From Nitrospirillum sp034653355 (GTDB taxonomy: Bacteria; Pseudomonadota; Alphaproteobacteria; Azospirillales; Azospirillaceae), in assembly GCF_034653355.1 (NCBI RefSeq), contig NZ_JAYEER010000001.1:682001-746000 (forward strand): DNA of 64,000 nt. The letters run 5' to 3'. Positions within the stretch are counted from its first letter, which is position 1. Every line of letters begins with the position of its first letter. Position numbers and translations under genes: made by a program. Shown here piece after piece: positions 8,917 to 18,701 of the stretch. The notes beneath the pieces were generated by a model that worked only from the letters and a program-made list of their open reading frames with translations, did not search any database and was not told the DNA's origin.

Positions 8917-9020
8917 ACACACGGGCGGCGCATCCCCTCTTACCCTCTGGACAGCACCGCCAACCGACCCCACGCTAATGGGGCTGGTTGACGGGCGAAG
9001 GACGGCGAGCCTGGGTGCGG

Positions 9021-10496
9021 ATGATGGCGCGGTGGCGGGCATGGATGTGGATGACGGTGCTGTTGTGGGCCGCCTTCACCGGCGGCCCGCTGTCCGGCGT
9101 CGTACCCGCGCAGGCCGGCGTGGTGGAGCCGGCGCCCGCCGCCACCCTGACCGGTGACTGGCGGGGCACCCTGGACACCGGGCTGACGCGCCTGCGCCTG
9201 GAGTTCCATGTCACCGCCGCCCCCGGCCCCGCCGGCGGCGCCCCCGCCCTGGCCGGCACGCTGGACAGCGTCGACCAGCAGGTGATGGGCCTTCCCATCC
9301 CCAGCATCAGCCGGGAGGGCGACACCGTCACCTTCGACATCCCGGCCGTGCTGGGCGGCTACACCGGCACGCTGTCGGCCGACGGGCAGACCCTGACCGG
9401 TACCTGGCGGCAGGCCCGGCAGGCCCGCCCGCTGGCCCTGACCCGCCTGACCACGGCGCAGATTCAGGCGGAACAGGCGCGGCCCCAGGTGCCCCGCCCA
9501 CCCTTCCCCTACCGCGCGGTCAGCGTGGCCTACGGCAACCCGGCGGCGCCCGACGTGAGGCTGGCCGGCACCCTGACCCTGCCGCCGGGCAAGGGCCCTT
9601 TCCCCGCCGCGCTGCTGATCACCGGATCGGGCCCCCAGGACCGCGATGAGACCATCGAGGGCCACAAGCCTTTCCTGGTCCTGGCCGACGCGCTGACCCG
9701 GCGCGGCATCGCCGTGCTGCGGGTGGACGACCGCGGCGTGGGCCAGTCCACCGGTGATTTCGATGCCGCCACCACGCCCGACTTCGCCACCGACGCCGCC
9801 GCCGGTGTCGCCTATCTGCGCGGCCGCGCCGACATCGACCCGCGCCGCATCGGCCTGATCGGCCACAGCGAGGGCGGGCTCATCGCCCCCATGGTGGCCA
9901 GCCGCGACCCCACCATCGCCTGGCTGGTGCTGATGGCCGGCCCGGGCGTGGATGGGGAAACCATCCTGCTGAACCAGAAGCGCCTGATCGCCGGGGCCAC
10001 CGGCGTGGGGGCGTCCGGGGCCGAGCGCCTGGTGGACATGGACCGCCGCGAGTACGCCATCGTGAAGGACGAGCCGGATCCGGAACGCGCCCGCGCCCGC
10101 CTGCGCATCCTGCTGCAGGGCGGCATGATGGGCGGCGACAACCGCATCGCCACGTCCGAAGCGGTGATCGAGGCGGTGACCAAGCCCTGGTACCGCTGGT
10201 TTTTGACCTACGATCCCGCCCCCGCGCTGCGTACCCTGCGCCTGCCCGTTCTGGCCCTGGTGGGGTCCAGGGACCTGCAGGTCTCGGCCCCTGAGAACCT
10301 GCCGGCCCTGCGCGCGGCCCTGGCCGACGACCCCAAGGCCGAGGTGCGCGAGGTGCCGGGCCTGAACCACATGTTCCAGACCGCCGACACCGGCGCCCCC
10401 ACCGAATACGCCCGCATCCCCGAGACGATCGCGCCCGTGGCCCTGGACCTGATCACCGATTGGGTGGCGGCGCATAGTGGGCGCCCCAAGCCGTGA
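9021..10496 (+). CDS. Secreted alpha/beta hydrolase (serine esterase/peptidase type)
   Basis: About 491 residues. A signal-like N-terminus (TVLLWAAFTGGPLSGVVPAQA) is followed by a beta-rich N-terminal domain and then an alpha/beta hydrolase domain. The nucleophile elbow GHSEGG contains the catalytic serine; the strand before it and the LITGSGPQDRDE oxyanion-type loop are typical of the family that includes bacterial EstA-like hydrolases. A late LVGSRDLQV supplies a likely acid and GLNHMF the catalytic histidine. The start is uncertain: ATG at 9021 or 9024, or TTG at 8988. The stop overlaps the next gene in a GTGA junction. Substrate unknown. Confidence 0.85.
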   Translation: MMARWRAWMWMTVLLWAAFTGGPLSGVVPAQAGVVEPAPAATLTGDWRGTLDTGLTRLRLEFHVTAAPGPAGGAPALAGTLDSVDQQVMGLPIPSISREGDTVTFDIPAVLGGYTGTLSADGQTLTGTWRQARQARPLALTRLTTAQIQAEQARPQVPRPPFPYRAVSVAYGNPAAPDVRLAGTLTLPPGKGPFPAALLITGSGPQDRDETIEGHKPFLVLADALTRRGIAVLRVDDRGVGQSTGDFDAATTPDFATDAAAGVAYLRGRADIDPRRIGLIGHSEGGLIAPMVASRDPTIAWLVLMAGPGVDGETILLNQKRLIAGATGVGASGAERLVDMDRREYAIVKDEPDPERARARLRILLQGGMMGGDNRIATSEAVIEAVTKPWYRWFLTYDPAPALRTLRLPVLALVGSRDLQVSAPENLPALRAALADDPKAEVREVPGLNHMFQTADTGAPTEYARIPETIAPVALDLITDWVAAHSGRPKP

Positions 10497-10993
10497 GCGT
10501 GACGCTGCGCGCGCCCGCAGCCGACGAGTTGCCCGCCCTGCAAACGCTGGAGGCCGCCGCCCGCCGCCGCTACGCCGCCTGGCCGGACTTGGCCTTCGTC
10601 GCCGGCCGCCCACCGATCGCGCTTGAACGCCTGGCGGCCGGCACGGTGTGGGTGGCCGAGCACGCGGGACGACCCGCCGGCTTCATCCTGCTGCAGCCGC
10701 AGGACGGCCAGCTATACATCGCCAATATTTCGGTGGCGCCCGAGGCCGGTGGGCGGGGCATCGGGGCCGCCCTGCTGGCCCAAGCCCTCACCGGCGCCCG
10801 GACTTTGGGCGCCGAGGCCCTGACACTGACCACCTTCCGGGCACCGCCCTGGAATGGCCCCTGGTTCCGCCGCCATGGTTATACGCTCATGCCGGCGGAA
10901 CATATAAGGCCGACCTTACGCGCGACACTGGAGCGCCAGGCCATCACCGTGGTTCCGGCAACACGGGAAGTGTTGTGGCGCCCGGCCGAATAG
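10493..10993 (+). CDS. GNAT-family N-acetyltransferase
   Basis: A 166-residue GCN5-related acetyltransferase. The acetyl-CoA binding motif A is visible as ISVAPEAGGRGIGAALL near residues 79-95, followed by a motif B-like segment ending WFRRHGY. It starts at a GTG that overlaps the stop of the hydrolase by four bases, so the two genes are likely co-translated. The acceptor substrate is unknown. Confidence 0.88.
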   Translation: MSVTLRAPAADELPALQTLEAAARRRYAAWPDLAFVAGRPPIALERLAAGTVWVAEHAGRPAGFILLQPQDGQLYIANISVAPEAGGRGIGAALLAQALTGARTLGAEALTLTTFRAPPWNGPWFRRHGYTLMPAEHIRPTLRATLERQAITVVPATREVLWRPAE

Positions 10994-11049
10994 AATATTT
11001 TGATATTAGATAAATATTATGTTCACTCGCTATTAACATAGGTGCGCTT

Positions 11050-11760
11050 TTGCTTTTATTTAAAAATGGCGACCTGCATCGCTTGACAATTTTCGTAGCC
11101 TTGGCCTTGTGCCTGCTCGCCGCACCCTCTGCCGCCTTGGCCGGCAATGAATACGCGGAGATCGACACACAGCCGACCATCGCCGTCATGCAGAAGCTGG
11201 GTGCCACCCAGGGCCATGAAAATGATGCCCTGCTGGCAACCATCCAGCAGAAGTCGCAGGACTATCCGCCGGCCGTCTTTTTCCCGCTGGCCCGCATCCT
11301 GTTCCAGCAGGGCGACGTCGATGGCGCCATTTTCTGGATGAACGCGGGCCGGCTGCGGACCACCTTCGACGCCAGGCTGTGCACCGATGCCTCCGCCGGG
11401 GCCGGTGTGGGCGCCCTCGTGGCGACCCTTCCCAACGAGTTGCGCAAGGCCCAGTTCGACGATACGGCGAAACTGACCGCCATCATTGAGCGGGTGATTA
11501 AATGGGACGAGACCACCCCCTACAACTACGACCACCGTTGGATCGCCCTGCACGGGCTGGGGGCCATGCGCCGCTCCATGGGCATGGATAACAATGCCCC
11601 TGCCCAACCCCTGACCATCCCCCGGGATCAGTGGGACGATGTGGCCCGAAAGGGGCGCAGTGAATTGCGGGAAGGTATCGCCCAGGCCATCGCCACCGTG
11701 GAGAAGAACCGGCAAGCACAGCAGTCGAGCGCACCGCAGCAGGGTAAGTCGGCTCAATAA
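11050..11760 (+). CDS. Secreted protein of unknown function
   Basis: A 236-residue protein with a strong signal peptide (FVALALCLLAAPSAALA). The mature part includes YPPAVFFPLARILFQQGD and an ALFW-like DGAIFWMNAGRLR helix pair resembling a Sel1/TPR-type repeat, then a region with a single conserved-looking Cys and a charged, Gln-rich tail. The best start is TTG at 11050, preceded by AGGTG at a normal distance; no ATG or GTG upstream in frame gives a better signal peptide. It is preceded by an AT-rich stretch (10994-11045), which stands out in this GC-rich region and probably holds its promoter. Confidence 0.65.
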   Translation: MLLFKNGDLHRLTIFVALALCLLAAPSAALAGNEYAEIDTQPTIAVMQKLGATQGHENDALLATIQQKSQDYPPAVFFPLARILFQQGDVDGAIFWMNAGRLRTTFDARLCTDASAGAGVGALVATLPNELRKAQFDDTAKLTAIIERVIKWDETTPYNYDHRWIALHGLGAMRRSMGMDNNAPAQPLTIPRDQWDDVARKGRSELREGIAQAIATVEKNRQAQQSSAPQQGKSAQ

Positions 11761-11783
11761 GGTAGGGGAGAACTGGGGCCCGG

Positions 11784-11803
11784 CCTGCACAGATCCTGCA
11801 CAG
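11784..11803. repeat. Short tandem direct repeat in an intergenic region
   Basis: The nine-base unit CCTGCACAG occurs twice, at 11784-11792 and 11795-11803, an 11-base period close to one helical turn. It lies about 90 bases upstream of the next start codon and could be a regulator site, but chance is not excluded. Confidence 0.3.
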
Positions 11804-11894
11804 TAAGTGCTTGGCCTTTCGGAGAAAATGCGCACCGGCCCCAGGTAGAACACGGTTAGCGTGGCGGTTGTCCATCAACCGTCCGAGCCGCCTC

Positions 11895-12482
11895 ATGAGT
11901 ACCGTCGCCCTCACACCCGACCGTCCCGCCATCTGGCCCATCCTGGCCGCCGCCGTCCTCTTCGCCGGCCTGGTGCTGGTCGACACCGCGCTGGAGTGGG
12001 AACCACCGTTCGACGCCCTGGCGCTGCTGGCGCTCCTCGCGCTCTGGTGTGGTGCTGCGATGGGGGCGGCAAGTCAGGCGGTGCGGGCGTGCCGTGACGG
12101 GCGGCCCGGGCGCGCCGTATCCCTGGCGATACTGCCCCTGGCCTTCCTGGTGACGGTGGTTCAACCCCGCCTGGTCATGGGTGGCGCACAGTCACTGGGG
12201 GACCGCTTGCACTTCGCCAAGGGACGCCCCTCGTACCTGGCCCAGGTCCGCGCCCTGCCGGATACCGGCGAGCCCAAGCTGTTGGTCTGGGGCTGGGGCG
12301 GCTTCATCGTCGCCTCGACCAGCCTGGTCTATGACGAGAGCGATGAGGTCACCCTGCCGCCCGAGCGGCAATCCGCCTCCTGGAAGACGCGGATCGAGCA
12401 CACCGACCTCGCTTGCCCCTATGGCTATCGCGTGCGCACTGCGCTGGGCGGGCATTTCTATGCCGTGGGCGTGGGGTGCTAA
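11895..12482 (+). CDS. Membrane protein of unknown function
   Basis: A 195-residue protein with two or three N-terminal hydrophobic segments (about residues 14-32, 40-62 and 77-93) and a C-terminal soluble domain of about 100 residues with a late ACPYGYRVRTALGGHFY and a terminal Cys. The ATG at 11895 was preferred because the peptide upstream in the same frame is Arg/Pro-rich. Its stop overlaps the end of the convergent urease-operon gene by four bases. No family recognised. Confidence 0.6.
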   Translation: MSTVALTPDRPAIWPILAAAVLFAGLVLVDTALEWEPPFDALALLALLALWCGAAMGAASQAVRACRDGRPGRAVSLAILPLAFLVTVVQPRLVMGGAQSLGDRLHFAKGRPSYLAQVRALPDTGEPKLLVWGWGGFIVASTSLVYDESDEVTLPPERQSASWKTRIEHTDLACPYGYRVRTALGGHFYAVGVGC

Positions 12483-12904
12483 GACACCGCGCAGCCGGCT
12501 ACCAGCGCACTCATCGCCCCAGCCAGGCCCTCGGTGGTGATTGCCGGGCTCACTGCCGATCCTATGCGAAATTGAAGGCGGCGGGCGCGGCCCAGGCGGT
12601 CCAGCGCTGCGGTCGGGAAGGGCACCAGAACGCCGCTCATCCCATCGGCGACATACCGTCCGACGCCCAGGGGCAAGGGCCGGCCATCCAGGACCAGGGC
12701 CACGGGACAGGTGTCGTCCCCACCGCAGTCGGTTTCCAGCCACAGGGTAAGGGGGCCGGCCTCACAGCTCAGCGCCATGCCGGAAAACTCCCCCGCCCCG
12801 TCATGGGCGAGGCCGGCCTTGTCGCCATTGGCCACCCAACGCGGCGTATCGGCCGCCATCGCCGGGGCGGCGGCCAGCGCACCGAGGAGAACCAGACGCC
12901 TCAT
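12479..12904 (-). CDS. Small secreted protein at the end of the urease operon
   Basis: A 141-residue protein with a signal peptide (MRRLVLLGALAAAPAMA). The mature domain looks beta-rich and has four cysteines, two in the cluster CGGDDTC, which could form disulfides in the periplasm. The start ATG shares a base with the hupE stop (TGATG), so it is translationally coupled to hupE and belongs to the urease operon. No catalytic or metal-binding signature was recognised. A role linked to nickel uptake is possible from position only. Confidence 0.7.
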   Translation of the reverse strand: MRRLVLLGALAAAPAMAADTPRWVANGDKAGLAHDGAGEFSGMALSCEAGPLTLWLETDCGGDDTCPVALVLDGRPLPLGVGRYVADGMSGVLVPFPTAALDRLGRARRLQFRIGSAVSPAITTEGLAGAMSALVAGCAVS

Positions 12905-13506
12905 CACACCGCCAGCAACAGCGGCGCCATGGCGGCCATGCCCAGGCCGGCCAGGCGCGGGGCCAGGGACAGGCCGTTGCGTTCCGCCAGGCGGGACAGA
13001 GCGACGCCGGTGAGGTGCAGGACGGCGGAGGCGGTGACGAAGCCGAGGCCGTAGGCCAGGCCATCGGCGTCCGCCGGCATCTCCACCCCGTGAGCGGCGC
13101 CGTGGCAGAGGGCGAAAGCGCCGATCAGGACGGCGCCGGCGGCCAAGGGCAATCGCGCGCCGAAGGCCGTCAGCCAGCCCAGGGCCGCCACCGACAGGAC
13201 GATGCCCCACTCGACACCCGGCAGCGCCAGGCCGTTGGCGCCGGCGGCGGCACCGGCGACCAGCAGGGCCAGGAAAGCCAGGGGCCACAGCCACACCGCT
13301 CGGCTGCCTTGCCCCCCTTTGGCCTGCTGCCCAGCCCAAAGGCCCACGGCGGTCATGGCGGCCAGATGGTCCAGCCCGCCGAAGGGATGGGCGAAGCCAT
13401 CGGTGAAGCCATGGGTGTGGCCGGGCATGCCAGGGTGGGCGAAGGCCACGGCGGGGGCAAATGCGGCGGCGGCGGCCAGGGCGGACAGCAGGCGGCGGTG
13501 CATCAT
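12904..13506 (-). CDS. hupE: HupE/UreJ-family nickel transporter
   Basis: A 200-residue multi-pass membrane protein. A signal-like first segment is followed by the family signature HPFGGLDHLAAM near residues 40-51 and the second conserved motif CHGAAHGVE near residue 139; these histidine-rich motifs are associated with nickel or cobalt transport. The remainder forms about six hydrophobic helices. It sits 58 bases after ureG in the urease operon, which supports nickel supply for urease. UreJ is the name used for the urease-linked form. Confidence 0.9.
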   Translation of the reverse strand: MMHRRLLSALAAAAAFAPAVAFAHPGMPGHTHGFTDGFAHPFGGLDHLAAMTAVGLWAGQQAKGGQGSRAVWLWPLAFLALLVAGAAAGANGLALPGVEWGIVLSVAALGWLTAFGARLPLAAGAVLIGAFALCHGAAHGVEMPADADGLAYGLGFVTASAVLHLTGVALSRLAERNGLSLAPRLAGLGMAAMAPLLLAV

Positions 13507-13564
13507 GGTCGGGTTCCCCTGTTCGATGTCTATAAAGCTCAGGCGGCCAGGCCGCCCTTTTCCC

Positions 13565-14196
<632 letters not shown>

Positions 14197-14200
<4 letters not shown>

Positions 14201-14889
14201 GAGCGGAACAACCTCGTGTATTGCGTCTCGTGGTTCATGGAGGCGATGTCGGCCACCCAGGCCGCCCCGCCCAGATCATCCAGGGTGCTGAGGGCCGCGC
14301 GGGCCGCGGAGGCCAGCACCAGCGGTTCCAGCCGCGCCAGCGCGCGCTGGCCGTCCGTCTGGCCCAGGGGCACCAGGCGCAGGGCCGCCGACACCAGATT
14401 GCCGACGAAGCCGTGCAGATAGCCCAGCAGGGTCGCCGGCAGGCTGAGGCCATGGCCGGCCGCCACCGCGCCCACCGCCACGGGGTAGGCCAGATCGCCC
14501 CCCATCGCCTTCAGCCGGTCGACAGCCTCACACGGCCAGGCCGAGGCGATGGCGGCGGCGAAGGCGCGGCCCTGGGACAGGCTTTCCAGCCGCCGTTCCG
14601 CCGTGGGCGTCAGGGCCGCCGCCAACTCGGCCACCTCGGCCAAGCCCGGCCAGTCGCCCGCCGCCGAAGCCCGCCAGGCCGCCGCCGCCAGCACGGCGTC
14701 GTTCCAGCCGGAGCCCAGGGCCAGCAGGTCATCCACCCAGGCCACCAGGGCATCCACCGTGCGGATGGTGCCGTCCTCCACCCCCCATTCCAGGCCGTGG
14801 CTGTAGGAGAAGGCGCCCACGGGGAAGGAGGCCGTCAGCCAAGTCATGAGGCGGTAGACGCCGGCGGCGTCGGTGATGGCCTCAGCCAT
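14197..14889 (-). CDS. ureF: Urease accessory protein UreF
   Basis: A 230-residue all-helical accessory protein that bridges UreD and UreG during urease activation. The conserved start region YRLMTWLTASFPVGAFSYSH and the later GLEWGVEDG are present. The ATG at 14887-14889 is used, eight bases into the end of ureE; a longer reading would run through the His-rich tail of ureE in another frame and is rejected. Confidence 0.93.
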
Positions 14890-15427
14890 GGCCGTGCCCG
14901 TGGTGATGATGGTGGTGCCCATGGTCATGGTCGTGATCATGCCCGTGACCATGGGAGTGGCCATGCCCGCCGCCGGCCGGGCTGTCGCCATAGGCGCCGC
15001 CCTCGGGGTCGAAGGGGGCGGAGACGGGCGTGACGATGGCGCCCAGGCCGGTCAGCATGTCGGCCAGCACATGGTCGGCGCGGATGCGCAGGCGGTCGCC
15101 GCGCAGTTCGGCCGGGATGTGGCGGTTGCCGATATGCCAGGCCATGCGCAGCAGGTCGCCGATGGCCTCGCACCGCACCTCCATCAGGTCCTCCGGCGCC
15201 GCCTTGACCGTCACGATACCGACGCCGGTCAGCACCAGCCCGTCGCCATGGCGAATATGCCGGGGGCTGGGCAGATCCAGCAGGAAGGCGCCGCCGTTCC
15301 CGTCCCGCTCCAGCCGCAGGCGCCGGCGGCAGCGGTGGTCGAAGTCCAGCGTCACGGCGCCCACCGCCTTGGCGGCATCCCAATAGCCGGCGGGCAGGAC
15401 GGTGTGGACTTTGGGTAAATCAGTCAC
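14882..15427 (-). CDS. ureE: Urease accessory nickel chaperone UreE with long His-rich tail
   Basis: A 181-residue UreE: N-terminal peptide-binding domain (about 1-75), C-terminal metallochaperone domain with HIGNRHIPAEL near residue 97, and a His/Asp/Gly tail. The last 30 or so residues are almost entirely His, Gly and Asp, with a run of six His. This suits storage of several nickel ions besides the conserved site. It begins at a GTG with GAGGG upstream, shortly after ureC. Low-complexity DNA at 14884-14970 is explained by this tail. Confidence 0.94.
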   Translation of the reverse strand: MTDLPKVHTVLPAGYWDAAKAVGAVTLDFDHRCRRRLRLERDGNGGAFLLDLPSPRHIRHGDGLVLTGVGIVTVKAAPEDLMEVRCEAIGDLLRMAWHIGNRHIPAELRGDRLRIRADHVLADMLTGLGAIVTPVSAPFDPEGGAYGDSPAGGGHGHSHGHGHDHDHDHGHHHHHHGHGHG

Positions 15428-15436
15428 GGGGAGCCC

Positions 15437-17161
15437 TCAGAACAGGAAATAGCGCTGCGCCATTGGCAGCACGTCGGCGGGCTCGCAGGTGACGATCTGG
15501 CCGTCCACCCGCACCTCATAGGTTTCCGGGTCCACCTCGACATGCGGCGTGGCGTTGTTGTGGACCATGGCGGCCTTGCCGATGCCGCCGCGGGTGTTGG
15601 CCACGGCCAGCAGGGTCTTCTCCAGACCCAGGCGCTGCCCCAGCCCATCGTCCAGGGCCGCCTGCGAGACGAAGGTGACGGCGCTGCGCCGCACCGCCCG
15701 GCCATAGGCGCCGAACATGGGGCGGTAGTGCACGGGCTGCGGCGTGGGGATGCTGGCGTTGGGATCGCCCATGGGCGCGGCGACGATGGTGCCCATCTTC
15801 AAGACCAGGTCCGGCTTCACCCCGAAGAAGGCGGGCGACCACAGCACCAGGTCGGCCAGCTTGCCGGCGGCGACGGAGCCGACATGCGCGCTCATGCCGT
15901 GGGCGATGGCGGGGTTGATGGTGACCTTGGCGATGTAGCGCTTCACCCGGGCGTTGTCGTTCTCGCCCGTCTCTTCGCTCAGGCGGCCGCGCTGCACCTT
16001 CATCTTGTGCGCCGTCTGCCAGGTGCGGATCAGCACCTCCCCCACCCTGCCCATGGCCTGGCTGTCGGAGGAGATGATGGAGAGGGCGCCCAGGTCGTGC
16101 AGCACATCCTCCGCCGCGATGGTCTCGCGCCGGATGCGGCTTTCGGCGAAGGCCACGTCCTCGGGAATGTTGGGGTCCAGGTGGTGGCAGACCATGAGCA
16201 TGTCCAGATGCTCATCCACCGTGTTGCGGGTGTAGGGCCGCGTGGGGTTGGTGGATGACGGGATGACGTTGGCCAGGCCGCAGACCTTGATGATGTCCGG
16301 CGCGTGGCCGCCGCCCGCCCCCTCGGTATGGTAGGCGTGGATGGTGCGGCCCTTGAAGGCGGCGATGGTGTCCTCGACAAAGCCGAACTCGTTCAGCGTG
16401 TCGGAATGGATCATCACCTGCACGTCGAAGCGATCGCCCACATCCAGGCAGGTGTCGATGGCGGCCGGGGTGGTGCCCCAGTCCTCATGCAGCTTCAGGG
16501 CCGCCGCCCCGGCGCGCACCTGTTCCTCCAGCGCCGCCGGCAGCGCCGCGTTGCCCTTGCCGGCGAAGGCCAGGTTCATGGGGAAGGCCTCCGCCGCCTC
16601 CAGCATGCGGGCCAGGTGCCAAGGGCCCGGCGTGCAGGTGGTGGCGTTGGTGCCGGTGGCGGGGCCGGTGCCGCCGCCCAGCATGGTGGTGACGCCGGAC
16701 ATCAACGCCTCTTCGATCTGCTGGGGGCAGATGAAGTGGATGTGGGTGTCGATGCCGCCGGCCGTCAGGATCTTGCCCTCGCCCGCGATGACCTCGGTGC
16801 CGGGGCCGACGATGATGTCCACGCCCGGCTGGACGTCGGGGTTACCGGCTTTGCCGATATGGTGGATGCGGCCGTCACGCAGGCCCACGTCGGCCTTGAC
16901 GATGCCCCAGTGGTCGATGATCAGGGCGTTGGTGATGACGGTGTCGACGGCACCCCCCATTGGCCCCTGGGCGCGCGTCGCCTGCGACTGCCCCATGCCG
17001 TCGCGGATGACCTTGCCGCCGCCGAACTTCACCTCCTCGCCATAGGTGGTGAAGTCCTTCTCCACCTCCACGATCAGGTCGGTGTCGGCCAGGCGCACCC
17101 GGTCGCCCACGGTGGGGCCGAACATGTCCGCATAGGCGGCGCGGCTGATCCTCACGGCCAT
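15437..17161 (-). CDS. ureC: Urease alpha (catalytic) subunit UreC
   Basis: A 574-residue catalytic subunit hydrolysing urea to ammonia and carbamate at a dinickel site. Ligands are visible: His140 and His142 in THIHF, the carbamylated Lys223 in LKLHEDWG, His252 in IHSD, His278 in AYHTEG, and the mobile-flap Cys325-His326 in VCHHLDP. The ATG at 17159-17161 shares one base with the ureB stop and is preferred to an in-frame TTG one codon earlier. Ends MAQRYFLF, a typical urease C-terminus. Confidence 0.98.
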   Translation of the reverse strand: MAVRISRAAYADMFGPTVGDRVRLADTDLIVEVEKDFTTYGEEVKFGGGKVIRDGMGQSQATRAQGPMGGAVDTVITNALIIDHWGIVKADVGLRDGRIHHIGKAGNPDVQPGVDIIVGPGTEVIAGEGKILTAGGIDTHIHFICPQQIEEALMSGVTTMLGGGTGPATGTNATTCTPGPWHLARMLEAAEAFPMNLAFAGKGNAALPAALEEQVRAGAAALKLHEDWGTTPAAIDTCLDVGDRFDVQVMIHSDTLNEFGFVEDTIAAFKGRTIHAYHTEGAGGGHAPDIIKVCGLANVIPSSTNPTRPYTRNTVDEHLDMLMVCHHLDPNIPEDVAFAESRIRRETIAAEDVLHDLGALSIISSDSQAMGRVGEVLIRTWQTAHKMKVQRGRLSEETGENDNARVKRYIAKVTINPAIAHGMSAHVGSVAAGKLADLVLWSPAFFGVKPDLVLKMGTIVAAPMGDPNASIPTPQPVHYRPMFGAYGRAVRRSAVTFVSQAALDDGLGQRLGLEKTLLAVANTRGGIGKAAMVHNNATPHVEVDPETYEVRVDGQIVTCEPADVLPMAQRYFLF

Positions 17162-17484
17162 CAATTGCCTCCCTTAAGGGGACCGGAAACCTGGGCGTTG
17201 AAGCCGTGGACCGTCCGGGCGCCGCGATAGGGCACCAGGGTGACGGTGCGGGTCTGCCCCGGCTCGAACCGCACCGCCGTGCCGGCGGCGATGTCCAGCC
17301 GGTGGCCATAGGCCTGGGCGCGGTCGAAGTTGAGGCCCGCGTTGGTCTCGAAGAAATGGAAGTGGGAACCGACCTGGATGGGCCGGTCACCGGTGTTGGC
17401 CACGTCCAGCGTCACCGTCGGCAGGCCGGCGTTCAGCTCGATCTCGCCCTCGGCCGTGAAGATTTGTCCCGGGATCAGGGTCAT
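17161..17484 (-). CDS. ureB: Urease beta subunit UreB
   Basis: A 107-residue beta-sheet subunit of the (alpha-beta-gamma) urease. The characteristic start IPGQIFTAEGEIELN and the core VGSHFHFFETN are present, as is the late VHGFNAQV. Its length is normal for a bacterial three-subunit urease. It lies ten bases after ureA and is followed by ureC with a one-base overlap. Confidence 0.96.
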   Translation of the reverse strand: MTLIPGQIFTAEGEIELNAGLPTVTLDVANTGDRPIQVGSHFHFFETNAGLNFDRAQAYGHRLDIAAGTAVRFEPGQTRTVTLVPYRGARTVHGFNAQVSGPLKGGN

Positions 17485-17494
17485 GGATGGGCCC

Positions 17495-17797
17495 TCAACG
17501 AATAGGATTATGGACGGTGACCAGCTTCACCCCGTCGGGGAAGGTCGCCTCCACCTGCACGTCCGGGATCATCTCGGCGATGCCCTCCATCACCTGGTGG
17601 CGGCCCACCACGTGGGCGCCCTGGTCCATCAGCTCCGCCACCGGGCGGCCGTCGCGGGCGCCCTCGACCACGAAATCGGTGATCAGGGCGATGGCCTCGG
17701 GGTGGTTCAGCTTCACGCCCCGTTCCAGGCGGCGGCGCGCCACCATGGCCGCCATGGCGATCAGCAGCTTGTCCTTCTCACGCGGGGTTAGGTTCAC
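17495..17797 (-). CDS. ureA: Urease gamma subunit UreA
   Basis: A 100-residue gamma subunit with the typical opening MNLTPREKDKLLIAMAAMVA and the conserved LNHPEAIALITDFVVEGARD, ending with VTVHNPI. The start is GTG at 17795-17797 with GGAGG seven bases upstream. It follows ureD closely, in the common ureDABC order of alphaproteobacteria. Confidence 0.97.
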   Translation of the reverse strand: MNLTPREKDKLLIAMAAMVARRRLERGVKLNHPEAIALITDFVVEGARDGRPVAELMDQGAHVVGRHQVMEGIAEMIPDVQVEATFPDGVKLVTVHNPIR

Positions 17798-17810
17798 CGC
17801 ATATCCTCCC

Positions 17811-18632
17811 TCAGCAACGCCAGACGCGCGGGACCGGCATCCCGCGCAGGAATTCGATCAGGGGCGCCCAGGCCCGCAACAGGGTCTGGCCGTCGGCGGC
17901 CACCAGGCGCAGGGCCAGCAGGCCGTTCCAGGCGCTGGCCCCGGCCCTCACGCCATCGACGCGCAACAGGTCGCGCGCCGCGTCCACCCGCCCCTCCGCA
18001 TCCGGCGCCACGTAGAGGCAGGACGCCACCGCCCGGCCGCCCCCCGCCACCGCCGCGCGGGCCAGCTGGGCATCGATGTCGCCGCCCAGGCGCACGGCAT
18101 CGGCGTAGACCAGGCGCCCGCCCCGGCGGACGCGCCATTCGTCCCGGAACAGGCCGTGGGTCACCCGCTCCCCCCGGGCGGTGCGGCCGAACACCGTGGC
18201 CTCCGCCGCCAGCAGGGTGGCGTCCGGCTCCATCTCCACGTCCAGCCGGCGGCAGAGGCGGGCGCCATCGAACAGAATGGTCTCCTGCGGCAGCCAGTCC
18301 AGCCGGCCGGCCACGGTCAAACGGTTCAGCACCCGCGCCTCGCCGGCGCTGGCGCGGTAAATCTTCTCGGCGGCCTGGGTGGTGACGGCGGCGCAGGCGC
18401 CCGCCGCCACCATGACCTCGGTCTCTAGCACGTCACCGCCGGTCAGGCCGCCGCCGGTGTTGATCAGCACCCCCTCCAGGCCCGGCCCCTTGGGCAGCCG
18501 CAGGCGGGCGGATCCGGATTGGTAGAGACGGTCCAGGCGGGTGACCCCCTCGGCATCCACCTTCACACCCAGAACGACGCGGCCCTCCAGGCGCTGCAAT
18601 CGGGTAGCCTGCGGCAGGGCGGCGTCAGGCAT
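17811..18632 (-). CDS. ureD: Urease accessory protein UreD
   Basis: A 273-residue UreD/UreH family protein, the scaffold that binds apo-urease and recruits UreF and UreG. Conserved elements include INTGGGLTGGD near residue 57, VTTQAAEKIYR near residue 85 and WLPQETILFDGA near residue 114. The ATG at 18630-18632 was chosen because it is preceded by GGTGGG at a good distance; two in-frame ATG codons further upstream have poorer spacing. It is the first gene of the urease operon, about 70 bases after a near-consensus sigma-54 promoter. Confidence 0.92.
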   Translation of the reverse strand: MPDAALPQATRLQRLEGRVVLGVKVDAEGVTRLDRLYQSGSARLRLPKGPGLEGVLINTGGGLTGGDVLETEVMVAAGACAAVTTQAAEKIYRASAGEARVLNRLTVAGRLDWLPQETILFDGARLCRRLDVEMEPDATLLAAEATVFGRTARGERVTHGLFRDEWRVRRGGRLVYADAVRLGGDIDAQLARAAVAGGGRAVASCLYVAPDAEGRVDAARDLLRVDGVRAGASAWNGLLALRLVAADGQTLLRAWAPLIEFLRGMPVPRVWRC

Positions 18633-18701
18633 GACACCCACCATTCCCCCATGGCATGTCCCCACGCCGCGTCATCCCAGGCCACCCCACTGTTCCCAGG
18701 C

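Noticed and set aside
14873..15010. Repetitive GGTGATGATGG-like DNA that might be a repeat array
   Set aside because: It is codon repetition for the His/Asp/Gly tail of UreE; no spacer-repeat structure.
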